The notes under the pieces were generated by a model that worked only from the letters and a program-made list of their open reading frames with translations, was not told where the DNA came from and did not search any database. This document shows positions 1-5,130 of a stretch of 5,262 bases of DNA, one piece after another. Every line of letters begins with the position of its first letter. The stretch's first letter is position 1. The stretch spans positions 5,789 through 11,050 of the forward strand of contig DQGF01000572.1 in NCBI GenBank assembly GCA_003525045.1. Reading direction: 5' to 3'. Source of the stretch: Pseudomonas sp. (lineage in GTDB: Bacteria > Pseudomonadota > Gammaproteobacteria > Pseudomonadales > Pseudomonadaceae). The position numbers and the translations under genes are program-made.

Positions 1-2
1 AG

Positions 3-92
3 TGTGGGAGCGAGCCTGCTCGCGAAAGCGGAATGTCTGTTGACATCTACATCGACTGACACACCGCCTTCGCGAGCAGGCTCGCTCCCACA
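3..92. repeat. REPIN: two inverted REP copies forming a long palindrome
   Basis: Two identical 24-base REP copies lie in opposite orientation at 3-26 (plus) and 69-92 (minus), with their GTGGG ends facing outward. Each copy carries its own small hairpin (GCGAGC-CT-GCTCGC). The 42-base spacer continues the pairing: 28-31 (GCGG) pairs with 64-67 (CCGC), 34-37 with 58-61, and 39-43 with 52-56 apart from one G-T wobble. The whole unit can therefore fold as one long interrupted hairpin. This is the layout of the REPINs described in fluorescent Pseudomonas, which are non-autonomous elements thought to be moved by a RAYT transposase encoded elsewhere. It sits 24 bases beyond the stop codon of the DUF488 gene, where it could block 3' exonuclease or act in termination; that role is inferred. 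No RAYT gene is in the window. Confidence 0.93.
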
Positions 93-115
93 GGGGATTT
101 TAGTGTTCGCGCCAT

Positions 116-502
116 CTATACAACCTTGGCGCCGCGTGCGTTTAGTAATTCGCGCAACACCGAGCGATGGCAATGCGCCTCTTCCTCGCAATAACACCCA
201 ACAGCCAGTGACGTTTGATGGGAGAGGGCGGCCAATAGATCCAGCAACTGGCTCGGCGCGGGATGGTTCATTTCAGCCTTGAACTTGCGCCGAAACGCGT
301 CCCAGGCTTTCTCATCCTCCGCGGCCTTGGCTTGCGCGACCAATTCTGCGCTGGGCGAAAGCAATGGCTGCCACACATCATAAAAATCTCGACTGGCAAA
401 TTCAGCCTTCGGTACGCCCCGAGGTGGGCGGCGCACCGTGCCAATCCGCAGGCCTTCATCAGGCAGGCGGGGTGAGCCGAGTCGGACGATATGAATGGGC
501 AT
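116..502 (-). CDS. DUF488 / YeaO-family protein
   Basis: A complete 128-residue protein resembling the DUF488 (YeaO-like) family in size and motifs. Visible signatures are an N-terminal strand followed by basic residues (R19, R24, R25, R29), the family-like YDVWQPLLSPS stretch at 41-51, a WDAFRRKFKAEM helix at 67-78, and a C-terminal CYCEEEAHCHRSVL block at 103-116 with C103, C105 and C111-H112-R113. The cysteine/histidine/arginine cluster is the most conserved part of the family. A phosphate- or metal-related active site has been suspected, but I know of no firm biochemical role. The ATG lies 6 bases after the pcsA stop, with a weak AAGTAGG ribosome site overlapping that stop, so the gene is very probably translated from the pcsA message. 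The family call is secure; the function is unknown. The downstream end runs towards a REPIN and shows no clear intrinsic terminator. Confidence 0.88.
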   Translation of the reverse strand: MPIHIVRLGSPRLPDEGLRIGTVRRPPRGVPKAEFASRDFYDVWQPLLSPSAELVAQAKAAEDEKAWDAFRRKFKAEMNHPAPSQLLDLLAALSHQTSLAVGCYCEEEAHCHRSVLRELLNARGAKVV

Positions 503-508
503 GGCGGC

Positions 509-1231
509 CTACTTGTGCCGCGACTCGTCAAACCACTCCATTGCCGTGCGCCAGATGCAGATCCCCAGGAAATAGGCCGACATCAGCAGCCAAAGCCCCA
601 TGACCAGCGGGTTGATCACCGGATGATTGACCACCAGCGACAAACTGCACAACAGCCAGATGGCCGTCACCGCGATGTTGATCGGCATGAACTTGCGCAC
701 GCGGAACGGGTGCAGGAATTTCATCCGGGTCACGGTCAGCAGCGCCAAGCCGATGACGGTGAGCAGGGTGATCCACGGCGATGGAGCGATGATGTACAAG
801 CACAGGGCGACCACGTTCCAGGCGGCGGGAAAGCCCTGGAAGTAGTTGTCCTTGCTTTTCATGTTGACGTTGCAGAAGCAATACAGCGATGAGACCAAAA
901 TCAGCGACACGGTCAACAACAGCGTGTAAGCCGGCAACGGGATGTAACGGTAGATGAACAGTGCCGGGATAAACACATACGTCAGGTAGTCGATCACCAG
1001 GTCGAGGACCGAGCCATCGAAACTCGGCAGCACCGACTGGACATTGACCTTGCGCGCCAGCGCGCCGTCCAGCCCGTCGACGATCAGCGCGACGCCCAGC
1101 CACAGCAGGCAGTTGGTGGGCTGGTTTTCCAGCAAGGCAAGGGTCGCGAGGAAGGCAGTGACCACGCCAGTGGCGGTAAAACCATGGGCGCCCCATGCTT
1201 TGAGCCTGGCGATGTGTAGAGTCGAAATCAC
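509..1231 (-). CDS. pcsA: Phosphatidylcholine synthase (CDP-alcohol phosphatidyltransferase)
   Basis: A 240-residue integral membrane enzyme that would condense CDP-diacylglycerol with choline to give phosphatidylcholine and CMP in the inner membrane. The catalytic motif is complete: D55-G56-x2-A59-R60, twelve residues, then G73-x3-D77-x3-D81. The twelve-residue spacing is the modified form typical of bacterial Pcs, whereas most CDP-alcohol phosphotransferases have a shorter spacing. Several hydrophobic helices follow (about 23-34, 42-51, 85-93, 102-115 and four in the C-terminal half). The block CNVNMKSKDNYFQGFPAAWN, just after the fourth helix, looks like the Pcs-specific choline-site region. 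I start it at GTG 1231, which gives V/M-I-S-T-L-H-I-A-R-L-K-A-W, as in other Pseudomonas Pcs proteins, and has GGAG nine bases upstream. The frame stays open upstream to an ATG at 1348, adding 39 residues of non-Pcs-like sequence, and another ATG occurs at 1267. The DUF488 gene follows 6 bases downstream. Confidence 0.93.
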   Translation of the reverse strand: MISTLHIARLKAWGAHGFTATGVVTAFLATLALLENQPTNCLLWLGVALIVDGLDGALARKVNVQSVLPSFDGSVLDLVIDYLTYVFIPALFIYRYIPLPAYTLLLTVSLILVSSLYCFCNVNMKSKDNYFQGFPAAWNVVALCLYIIAPSPWITLLTVIGLALLTVTRMKFLHPFRVRKFMPINIAVTAIWLLCSLSLVVNHPVINPLVMGLWLLMSAYFLGICIWRTAMEWFDESRHK

Positions 1232-1240
1232 GGGGGCGTT

Positions 1241-1244
1241 CTCC
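1241..1244 (-). promoter_or_regulatory. Ribosome binding site deciding the GTG start of pcsA
   Basis: On the minus strand, CTGGAGAA places a GGAG core nine bases before GTG 1231. The ATG at 1267 has only a GAGGG core lying 2 to 3 bases from the codon, which is too close for good initiation. Together with the Pcs-like protein sequence beginning exactly at the GTG, this favours the 240-residue product. Confidence 0.6.
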
Positions 1245-1373
1245 AGAAAGTGAAGCAAGCCAGTCATCACCCTCACTATCGGGGGGGCGGCGGCAAACCT
1301 GGTCGGGTTGCAGGTATCGACCGGAAATCCGCGAATAAGGTTCACCACTCATGAATCTTAGCTGCGCCACACA

Positions 1374-1379
1374 ATAATA
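1374..1379 (-). promoter_or_regulatory. Possible -10 element for pcsA
   Basis: The only AT-rich patch between the divergent genes (1371-1392) contains TATTAT on the minus strand, a five-of-six match to the sigma-70 -10 consensus. No good -35 hexamer lies at the usual distance. A start just downstream would give a leader of roughly 135 bases to the GTG at 1231. The same patch reads AATAAT and GATAAA on the plus strand, so it could also serve the YebE-like gene. Weak, pattern-based call. Confidence 0.22.
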
Positions 1380-1406
1380 CGCCTGATAAATCGAGGGGCA
1401 CCGATG

Positions 1407-1423
1407 GACCTGTATTTCAGGTC
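1407..1423. promoter_or_regulatory. 17-bp perfect inverted repeat, candidate operator
   Basis: GACCTG-TATTT-CAGGTC is a perfect dyad with 6-base arms and a 5-base centre, in the divergent intergenic region between pcsA (minus) and the YebE-like gene (plus). It lies about 28 bases upstream of the possible pcsA -10. The size and symmetry suit a dimeric repressor site. It is not a LexA box, since the CTG and CAG are five rather than ten bases apart. No regulator can be named. Confidence 0.3.
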
Positions 1424-1545
1424 GCGCTGCCATGCAAAGCAGTGTGCACGGTATGGGGTTCACGTCAGCCAAACGGTGGTGGCACATTTGCCTGCGAGGA
1501 CTATCGTTGCCTGACTGGATCACTCCAATCGAAGAGAATGCCGTC

Positions 1546-2265
1546 ATGAACACCAGCGATCTGCTCGAACAACTTCTGCGCGGTGCCGGCCAGGGCTCGA
1601 TGCCGCAACAGGGCGGCCGTGCTGCTTCGGCCCAGGGCGGGCTCGGCGGATTGCTCGGCGGTCTGTTGGGCGGCGGTGCCGGTTCCAGCGCAGGAGGCGG
1701 TGGGCTGGGTGGCTTGCTCGGTGGATTGTTGGGCGGCGGCTCAGCCTTGGGTGGTTCAACCCGGGCCCGGTCGGGCGGTGGCACCCACTACGCTGCGCTG
1801 GCGTCGCTGGGAATGATGGCGTTCCAGGCGTATCAAGCCTGGCAACGCAGCCAGGCAGCGGCGCCGCAACAGGCGCCGCGTACCGTGGATCTGCTGTCCG
1901 GCCCGGAAGTCGAGGACCACAGTCACGCGATCCTTCGAGCATTGATTGCGGCGGCCAAGGCCGACGGCCGGATCGATGACGCCGAGAAACAGATGATCAG
2001 CACCGAGATCGGCCGTCACACCGATGATCCGCAGTTGCAGCAATGGCTGGACGATGAAGTCGCCCGGCCGCTGGACGCCGCCGATGTGGCGCAGTCGGCC
2101 ACGGATCCTGGCATGGCGGCGGAAATGTATCTGGCCAGTGTGATGCTGGTGGACGATCAGCAGGACGCCGAGCGCGGTTATCTGGATGAACTGGCTGCCG
2201 CGCTGGGCATTGATGCGGATTTGCAAGTGCATCTGGAGCAACAGGCCAAGGGTGGCGTTGCTTGA
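1546..2265 (+). CDS. YebE-like DUF533 protein, TerB-like fold
   Basis: A 239-residue protein of the DUF533 / YebE family, often labelled tellurite-resistance TerB-like. The N-terminus MNTSDLLEQLLRG is family-typical. Residues 31-65 hold two identical 14-residue glycine-zipper blocks (GGLGGLLGGLLGGG at 31-44 and 52-65). A hydrophobic helix at about 81-99 probably contacts the membrane. Residues 125-235 form the TerB-like helical domain, with the acidic loops AAKADGRIDDAE (136-147) and VDDQQDAE, plausible cation-binding segments. I chose ATG 1546 over the in-frame ATG at 1432 because the family start matches and a GAAGAG ribosome site lies just upstream; the extra 38 residues look non-coding. 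E. coli yebE belongs to the envelope-stress (Cpx) regulon, which suggests an envelope role, but the function here is unknown and no tellurite role should be assumed. Confidence 0.88.
   Translation: MNTSDLLEQLLRGAGQGSMPQQGGRAASAQGGLGGLLGGLLGGGAGSSAGGGGLGGLLGGLLGGGSALGGSTRARSGGGTHYAALASLGMMAFQAYQAWQRSQAAAPQQAPRTVDLLSGPEVEDHSHAILRALIAAAKADGRIDDAEKQMISTEIGRHTDDPQLQQWLDDEVARPLDAADVAQSATDPGMAAEMYLASVMLVDDQQDAERGYLDELAAALGIDADLQVHLEQQAKGGVA
1636..1740 (+). repeat. Duplicated glycine-zipper coding block
   Basis: Two 42-base units at 1636-1677 and 1699-1740, 63 bases apart, encode the same 14 residues. They differ at eight positions, all synonymous by my reading, so the peptide is conserved while the DNA has diverged. 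This points to an old internal duplication under protein-level constraint, or to convergence on a glycine-leucine zipper, rather than a recent tandem slip. Confidence 0.75.
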
Positions 2266-2302
2266 GGCGCATCCTTTAAAGCCAGGTTGGCTGTCAGGCC
2301 GC

Positions 2303-2387
2303 CTTCGCGAGCAGGCTCGCTCCCACATTGAACGGCGTTCATTTTAAGTACGCGGTCCTCTATGTGGGAGCGGGCCTGCTCGCGAAG
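2303..2387. repeat. Two REP copies in reversed (inward GTGGG) topology
   Basis: A minus-oriented REP (2304-2327) is identical to the copies at 3-26 and 69-92. A plus-oriented REP (2363-2386) differs from them by one transition (A to G at position 11). Including flanking bases, the arms pair over 26 positions (2303-2328 with 2362-2387) with that one mismatch, around a 33-base spacer. Unlike the REPIN at 3-92, the GTGGG ends face each other, and the spacer does not extend the pairing. The sequence just left of the first copy (CTGTCAGGCCGC) resembles the inner flank of the canonical REPIN's right arm. The pair therefore looks like a right half followed by a left half of two different REPINs. It lies 37 bases after the YebE-like stop and may protect that transcript's 3' end. 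Confidence 0.88.
2329..2341. repeat. 13-bp palindrome inside the REP pair spacer
   Basis: TGAACG-G-CGTTCA is a perfect dyad with a single central base, in the spacer between the two inward-facing REPs. It begins two bases after the GTGGG end of the left copy (2327). It may be chance, a residue of the element that once lay between the copies, or a small binding site. Confidence 0.35.
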
Positions 2388-2417
2388 AACGATAACGCGG
2401 TCTGCCTGCTGCCCCCA

Positions 2418-2576
2418 CTACACAGCTGCGGGCACTTTCGGCACCAGAAACGTAACGCCATACCTCTCGGCAACTTCAAATATCCGCGGTAAATCCTCCG
2501 GCACCTTGAGCTGATCCATCGCCGCAAAGAACTGCCCGCCCCGCGGATCGGAAACCACCCCAATGATTTTCGCCCG
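2418..2576 (-). pseudogene. 3' remnant of a minus-strand gene, possibly cupin-type
   Basis: Between an upstream TGA (2577-2579) and a TAG (2418-2420), this frame encodes 52 protein-like residues: hydrophobic strand AKIIGVVSDPRGGQFF, then AAMDQLKVPEDLPRIFEVAERYG, then VTFLVPKVPAAV. The pattern of strand, GGQFF, helix with RIFEVAERYG, then TFLVP is like the C-terminal end of small cupin-domain proteins, recalled from memory and not searched. Codon use has G or C at most third positions, as in real genes here. There is no plausible start at its left end and no metal-binding cupin motif, so only the tail of a gene survives. The first REP copy is 31 bases beyond the stop. The other frame covering this region (GTG 2590 to 2360) gives a basic, tryptophan-rich sequence that does not look genuine. 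Remnant status is fairly likely; the cupin assignment is tentative. Confidence 0.5.
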
Positions 2577-2581
2577 TCAAT

Positions 2582-2587
2582 TATATT
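2582..2587 (+). promoter_or_regulatory. Possible -10 element upstream of the oxidase operon
   Basis: TATATT (five of six to consensus) lies in the only AT-rich patch of the 160 bases between the gene remnant and ATG 2739. No -35 match is visible at the usual distance, so it would have to be a -35-independent or alternative-sigma promoter with a leader of about 145 bases. The remaining intergenic sequence up to 2738 shows no better promoter, terminator or RNA-like structure. Confidence 0.18.
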
Positions 2588-2738
2588 CACTTCAGTGCAA
2601 GCCAGATGCCGCGCGGGCAGCCGTCTGTCCGGGCCCTTTCAACACCAATGGAATTTTTCTGCGCCGCTGTCGCTCTGCTGATGTAGAGACGTACTGATCC
2701 AGCGTCCTGCCACTGGCCTCAGACCGAGAGATGCATCC

Positions 2739-4124
2739 ATGACTGCCCTGACACGACTTGAATCCAGGCCTGCCCACGAACATCCGATTCCCGGCGCCGG
2801 CAGCATCAAACAGATCTATGAGCAGCTGCTGCTGAGCGACGATGCACAGTACCGGCATGCACTCGCTCAAGGCTTTCTGCATACCCAGCTGCAGCGCGCG
2901 GCGCACTTGCCGGAAGAGTTGCCGCAGGACCTGTCGGCACTGCAAGGCTTTGTCGAACAACACAGTGTCGACGTCGCCCGGCAATACGCCGACTACCTGC
3001 AACAGCGCAAGGAAGGCGGGCCGCGGCAGTTCTTCAGTAACAAGGCCCATGCGCTGTTTTTCCTGCAGGCCGTTGCCCCGACCAAACTGGTGGACGGTGC
3101 CTGGCTTTATGGCCTGCTGCGGCACTGGCGCGATCCGCGTTTCGACGGCCTGATTTGCACTTACCTGGAAGAGCTGGGCGACGGCAATCCGGCGCAAAAC
3201 CACGTGGTGATCTACCGCAAATTGCTCGCCGAACATGGCTTGCAGGACACCGGAGTGATCGACGACGAACATTACCTGCAAGGCGCAGTGCAACTGGCGC
3301 TGGGTGAAAGCGCCGATGAGTGCTTGCCGGAGGTCATCGGCTACAACCTCGGTTATGAGCAACTGCCACTGCATTTGCTGATCAGTGCCTATGAACTCAG
3401 CGAGTTGGGCATCGATCCCTATTACTTCACCCTGCACGTGACCATCGACAATGCCAGTACCGGCCACGCGCACAAGGCCGTGCAGTCGGTGTTGCAGCTG
3501 TTGCCGGTGGAAGCCGATCGCGAGGCGTTTCTGCGCAGGGTCGCGCTGGGTTATCGGCTCAACGATCTGGGGCAGGGCAGTCGCGCGATCATCGAGTCGT
3601 TCGACTTGTACGCTGAGGTGCTGAACATGCTTGAGCGCAAGCGTCCGTTCGGCCAGCACATGCATTCCGACTACTGCCGCTTCGAAGGCAAGACTGTCAA
3701 TCAGTGGTTGTCGACTCCAGAGCAGTTGCCAGGCTTCCTCGCGGCCCTGGAAACCAAGGGCTGGATCAAGCGTCAGCAGGACCCGCAAGCCAGCCGGTTC
3801 TGGCAATTGATCGACGGCGACGGCGCGGCCATGTTCGGCGTGTTCAGCCCCTATGAAAAACAATTGCTGCATGACTGGATCGCCGGCGACTGGACGCCAG
3901 AGCGTTCAGCCACAGCGACGCGGCGTGGTGCCAGTGTCGCGACCGAACCCTCGGTGCCGGTCAACGACCCGGACATTCAGAGCCTGCAGAGCGCGCTGGA
4001 GGGGGTTGGCGCTCACGAGCAGATGCAGGTCCTGATCCCGTGGCTGTCAGCCCACCGACATTCCCATCCTGCTGGCCTGCTGGCCACCCGATGCTTCATC
4101 GAACTCAAATCCAGCCTTCGATAG
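2739..4124 (+). CDS. Iron-containing redox enzyme family protein (haem-oxygenase-like diiron oxidase)
   Basis: A 461-residue protein whose middle third resembles the haem-oxygenase-like diiron oxidase superfamily (Haem_oxygenas_2 type; relatives include CADD, UndA and the SznF central domain). Candidate iron ligands in order are E144/E145 in TYLEELGDGN, H155 in AQNH, E219 or E222 in YELSELG, and H233-x3-D237-x5-H243 in HVTIDNASTGHA. That order and spacing suit helices of this fold. The N-terminal 110 residues are helical with no recognised domain. Residues about 318-386 (NQWLSTPEQLPGFL…GWIKR) form a further helical region, and a low-complexity linker (387-409) leads to a short helical tail. 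At 461 residues it is about twice the length of single-domain members. ATG 2739 follows GAGAG by eight bases. The methyltransferase starts 10 bases later, so the two are probably co-translated. Substrate unknown; it could oxidise a small molecule, an amino group or a fatty acid. Confidence 0.8.
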   Translation: MTALTRLESRPAHEHPIPGAGSIKQIYEQLLLSDDAQYRHALAQGFLHTQLQRAAHLPEELPQDLSALQGFVEQHSVDVARQYADYLQQRKEGGPRQFFSNKAHALFFLQAVAPTKLVDGAWLYGLLRHWRDPRFDGLICTYLEELGDGNPAQNHVVIYRKLLAEHGLQDTGVIDDEHYLQGAVQLALGESADECLPEVIGYNLGYEQLPLHLLISAYELSELGIDPYYFTLHVTIDNASTGHAHKAVQSVLQLLPVEADREAFLRRVALGYRLNDLGQGSRAIIESFDLYAEVLNMLERKRPFGQHMHSDYCRFEGKTVNQWLSTPEQLPGFLAALETKGWIKRQQDPQASRFWQLIDGDGAAMFGVFSPYEKQLLHDWIAGDWTPERSATATRRGASVATEPSVPVNDPDIQSLQSALEGVGAHEQMQVLIPWLSAHRHSHPAGLLATRCFIELKSSLR

Positions 4125-4128
4125 GGAG
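4123..4128 (+). promoter_or_regulatory. Ribosome binding site of the methyltransferase, overlapping the preceding stop
   Basis: AGGGAG begins within the TAG stop of the oxidase gene and lies six bases before ATG 4135. A TTG at 4132 is in frame, but it is only three bases from the site, so the ATG is the better start. The overlap suggests translational coupling of the two proteins. Confidence 0.65.
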
Positions 4129-4134
4129 CCTTTG

Positions 4135-5130
4135 ATGAATCAGGAAGAGCAACTGGGCGCTGCCGATCTGGCCTTGCTACAACTGGGTCGCCGCTTGCAG
4201 GCCGACGGTTATCGGTTCGTCACCCCGACGCCGCTGACCCATCAGCGGGTCAATGATCGCGCCTTCGGGCAGAGCGCCCGAACCCTGCGCGAGGTGTTCG
4301 GCTGGTCGCGGTCGTTCGAGCCCGGCTTCTTGTCTGGGGACGAACAGCGGCAGTTGCAACAGGCAGGTGTGCTCGAGGAAAGCAACGGGCACCTGAAAAG
4401 TCGCGTGCGCTGGTCGAGCCTGGATGACCTGCTGTTCGTGCACTCGGGGTTCCCCACCGAGGCCGCTGACGCAGTGTTCTTCGGCCCCGACACCTATCGA
4501 TTTGCCCAGTTGATTCATGCCCATCTGCAACAGAACTTCGCCCCGATCAGACGCGCCGTGGACATCGGCTGCGGTGCGGGCGTCGGGGCGATTGTGATCG
4601 CCCGCGCGCGTCGCGAGGCCGAAGTGCTGGCGGTCGATATCAACCCGGCAGCGCTGCGCCTGACGGCGGTCAACGCCGCGCTCGCCGAGGTGGCCAATGT
4701 CAGTGTCGAAGCCAGTGATGTGCTGCAGGATGTCGACGGCAACTTCGACCTGATCGTCGCCAATCCGCCCTACATGGCCGACCCCGCCCAGCGGGCTTAT
4801 CGCCATGGCGGCGGGGCGCTCGGCGAACAGTTGTCGCTGCGCATCGTCGAGCAGGCTCTGTATCGGCTGGCTCCCGGTGGCTCGCTGGTGCTGTACACCG
4901 GGGTGGCGATGATCGATGGTTTCGACCCGTTTCTGGCCGCACTGACCCCGCGTCTGGAGTCGCCGCTGTTCGGCTGGACCTACCGCGAACTCGATCCCGA
5001 CGTGTTCGGCGAAGAGTTGTTGACCCCCGGCTATCAGCGCGTGGAGCGGATTGCCGTAGTCGCGTTGATTGTCACGCGCATCGGCCCCGGCATCGGGGGA
5101 ATCGTGACCTCGCCTGCAGGTGCGCCATGA
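4135..5130 (+). CDS. NPPY-motif class I SAM methyltransferase with extra N-terminal domain
   Basis: A 331-residue, probably cytosolic methyltransferase. The Rossmann domain begins near residue 117 with FGPDTYRFA, which resembles the GRPDTE-type lead-in of HemK/PrmC enzymes. Motif I is VDIGCGAGVG (142-151), the SAM acidic strand is VLAVDINPAAL (164-174), and motif IV is FDLIVANPPY (204-213) with N210-P211-P212-Y213. NPPY enzymes methylate a planar nitrogen, such as a glutamine side chain or a base amino group, so the substrate may be protein or nucleic acid. Residues 1-110 form a separate, mostly helical domain (LREVFGWSRSFEPGFL, then a winged-helix-like LQQAGVLEESNGHLKSRVR segment). They resemble in layout the N-terminal domain of some actinobacterial HemK-like methyltransferases. 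It is not PrmC itself: no release-factor gene is adjacent and the N-terminal domain differs. The stop overlaps the ligD start by ATGA. Confidence 0.85.
   Translation: MNQEEQLGAADLALLQLGRRLQADGYRFVTPTPLTHQRVNDRAFGQSARTLREVFGWSRSFEPGFLSGDEQRQLQQAGVLEESNGHLKSRVRWSSLDDLLFVHSGFPTEAADAVFFGPDTYRFAQLIHAHLQQNFAPIRRAVDIGCGAGVGAIVIARARREAEVLAVDINPAALRLTAVNAALAEVANVSVEASDVLQDVDGNFDLIVANPPYMADPAQRAYRHGGGALGEQLSLRIVEQALYRLAPGGSLVLYTGVAMIDGFDPFLAALTPRLESPLFGWTYRELDPDVFGEELLTPGYQRVERIAVVALIVTRIGPGIGGIVTSPAGAP

Noticed and set aside
3..92. CRISPR-like array from the repeated REP sequence
   Set aside because: The copies are inverted, not direct, the spacers are not regular, and no cas genes are present. The REP/REPIN explanation fits fully.
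4..282. 92-codon plus-strand frame at the left edge
   Set aside because: It runs through the REPIN and then antisense through the DUF488 gene, and its start is inside a REP copy.
1410..1423. LexA-like box suggested by CTGTAT
   Set aside because: The Pseudomonas LexA site needs CTG and CAG ten bases apart; here the spacing is five and the second half is CAGGTC.
528..1784. 418-codon minus-strand frame across pcsA and the YebE-like gene
   Set aside because: It is proline/arginine-rich, spans two genes and the divergent promoter region, and overlaps pcsA in another frame on the same strand. A typical GC-driven shadow.
2271..2292. Possible intrinsic terminator after the YebE-like gene (GCCA-GGT-TGGC)
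   Set aside because: The stem is only four base pairs with no following T run. The adjacent REP pair is a better candidate for 3' end structure.
2360..2590. 76-codon minus-strand frame starting at a GTG, encoding a tryptophan/arginine-rich peptide
   Set aside because: It ends within a REP copy and competes with the adjacent frame, which gives a far more protein-like sequence with a natural stop at 2418. Its composition looks out of frame.
2592..3872. 426-codon open frame antisense to the oxidase gene
   Set aside because: It is a mirror of a high-GC gene. The plus-strand frame has recognisable family motifs, a ribosome site and an operon partner. The antisense protein is glutamine/valine-rich, has no recognisable domain, and has no supported start.
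4177..4806. 209-codon frame antisense to the methyltransferase
   Set aside because: It lies wholly inside a gene with clear SAM and NPPY motifs and shows no protein-like motifs of its own.
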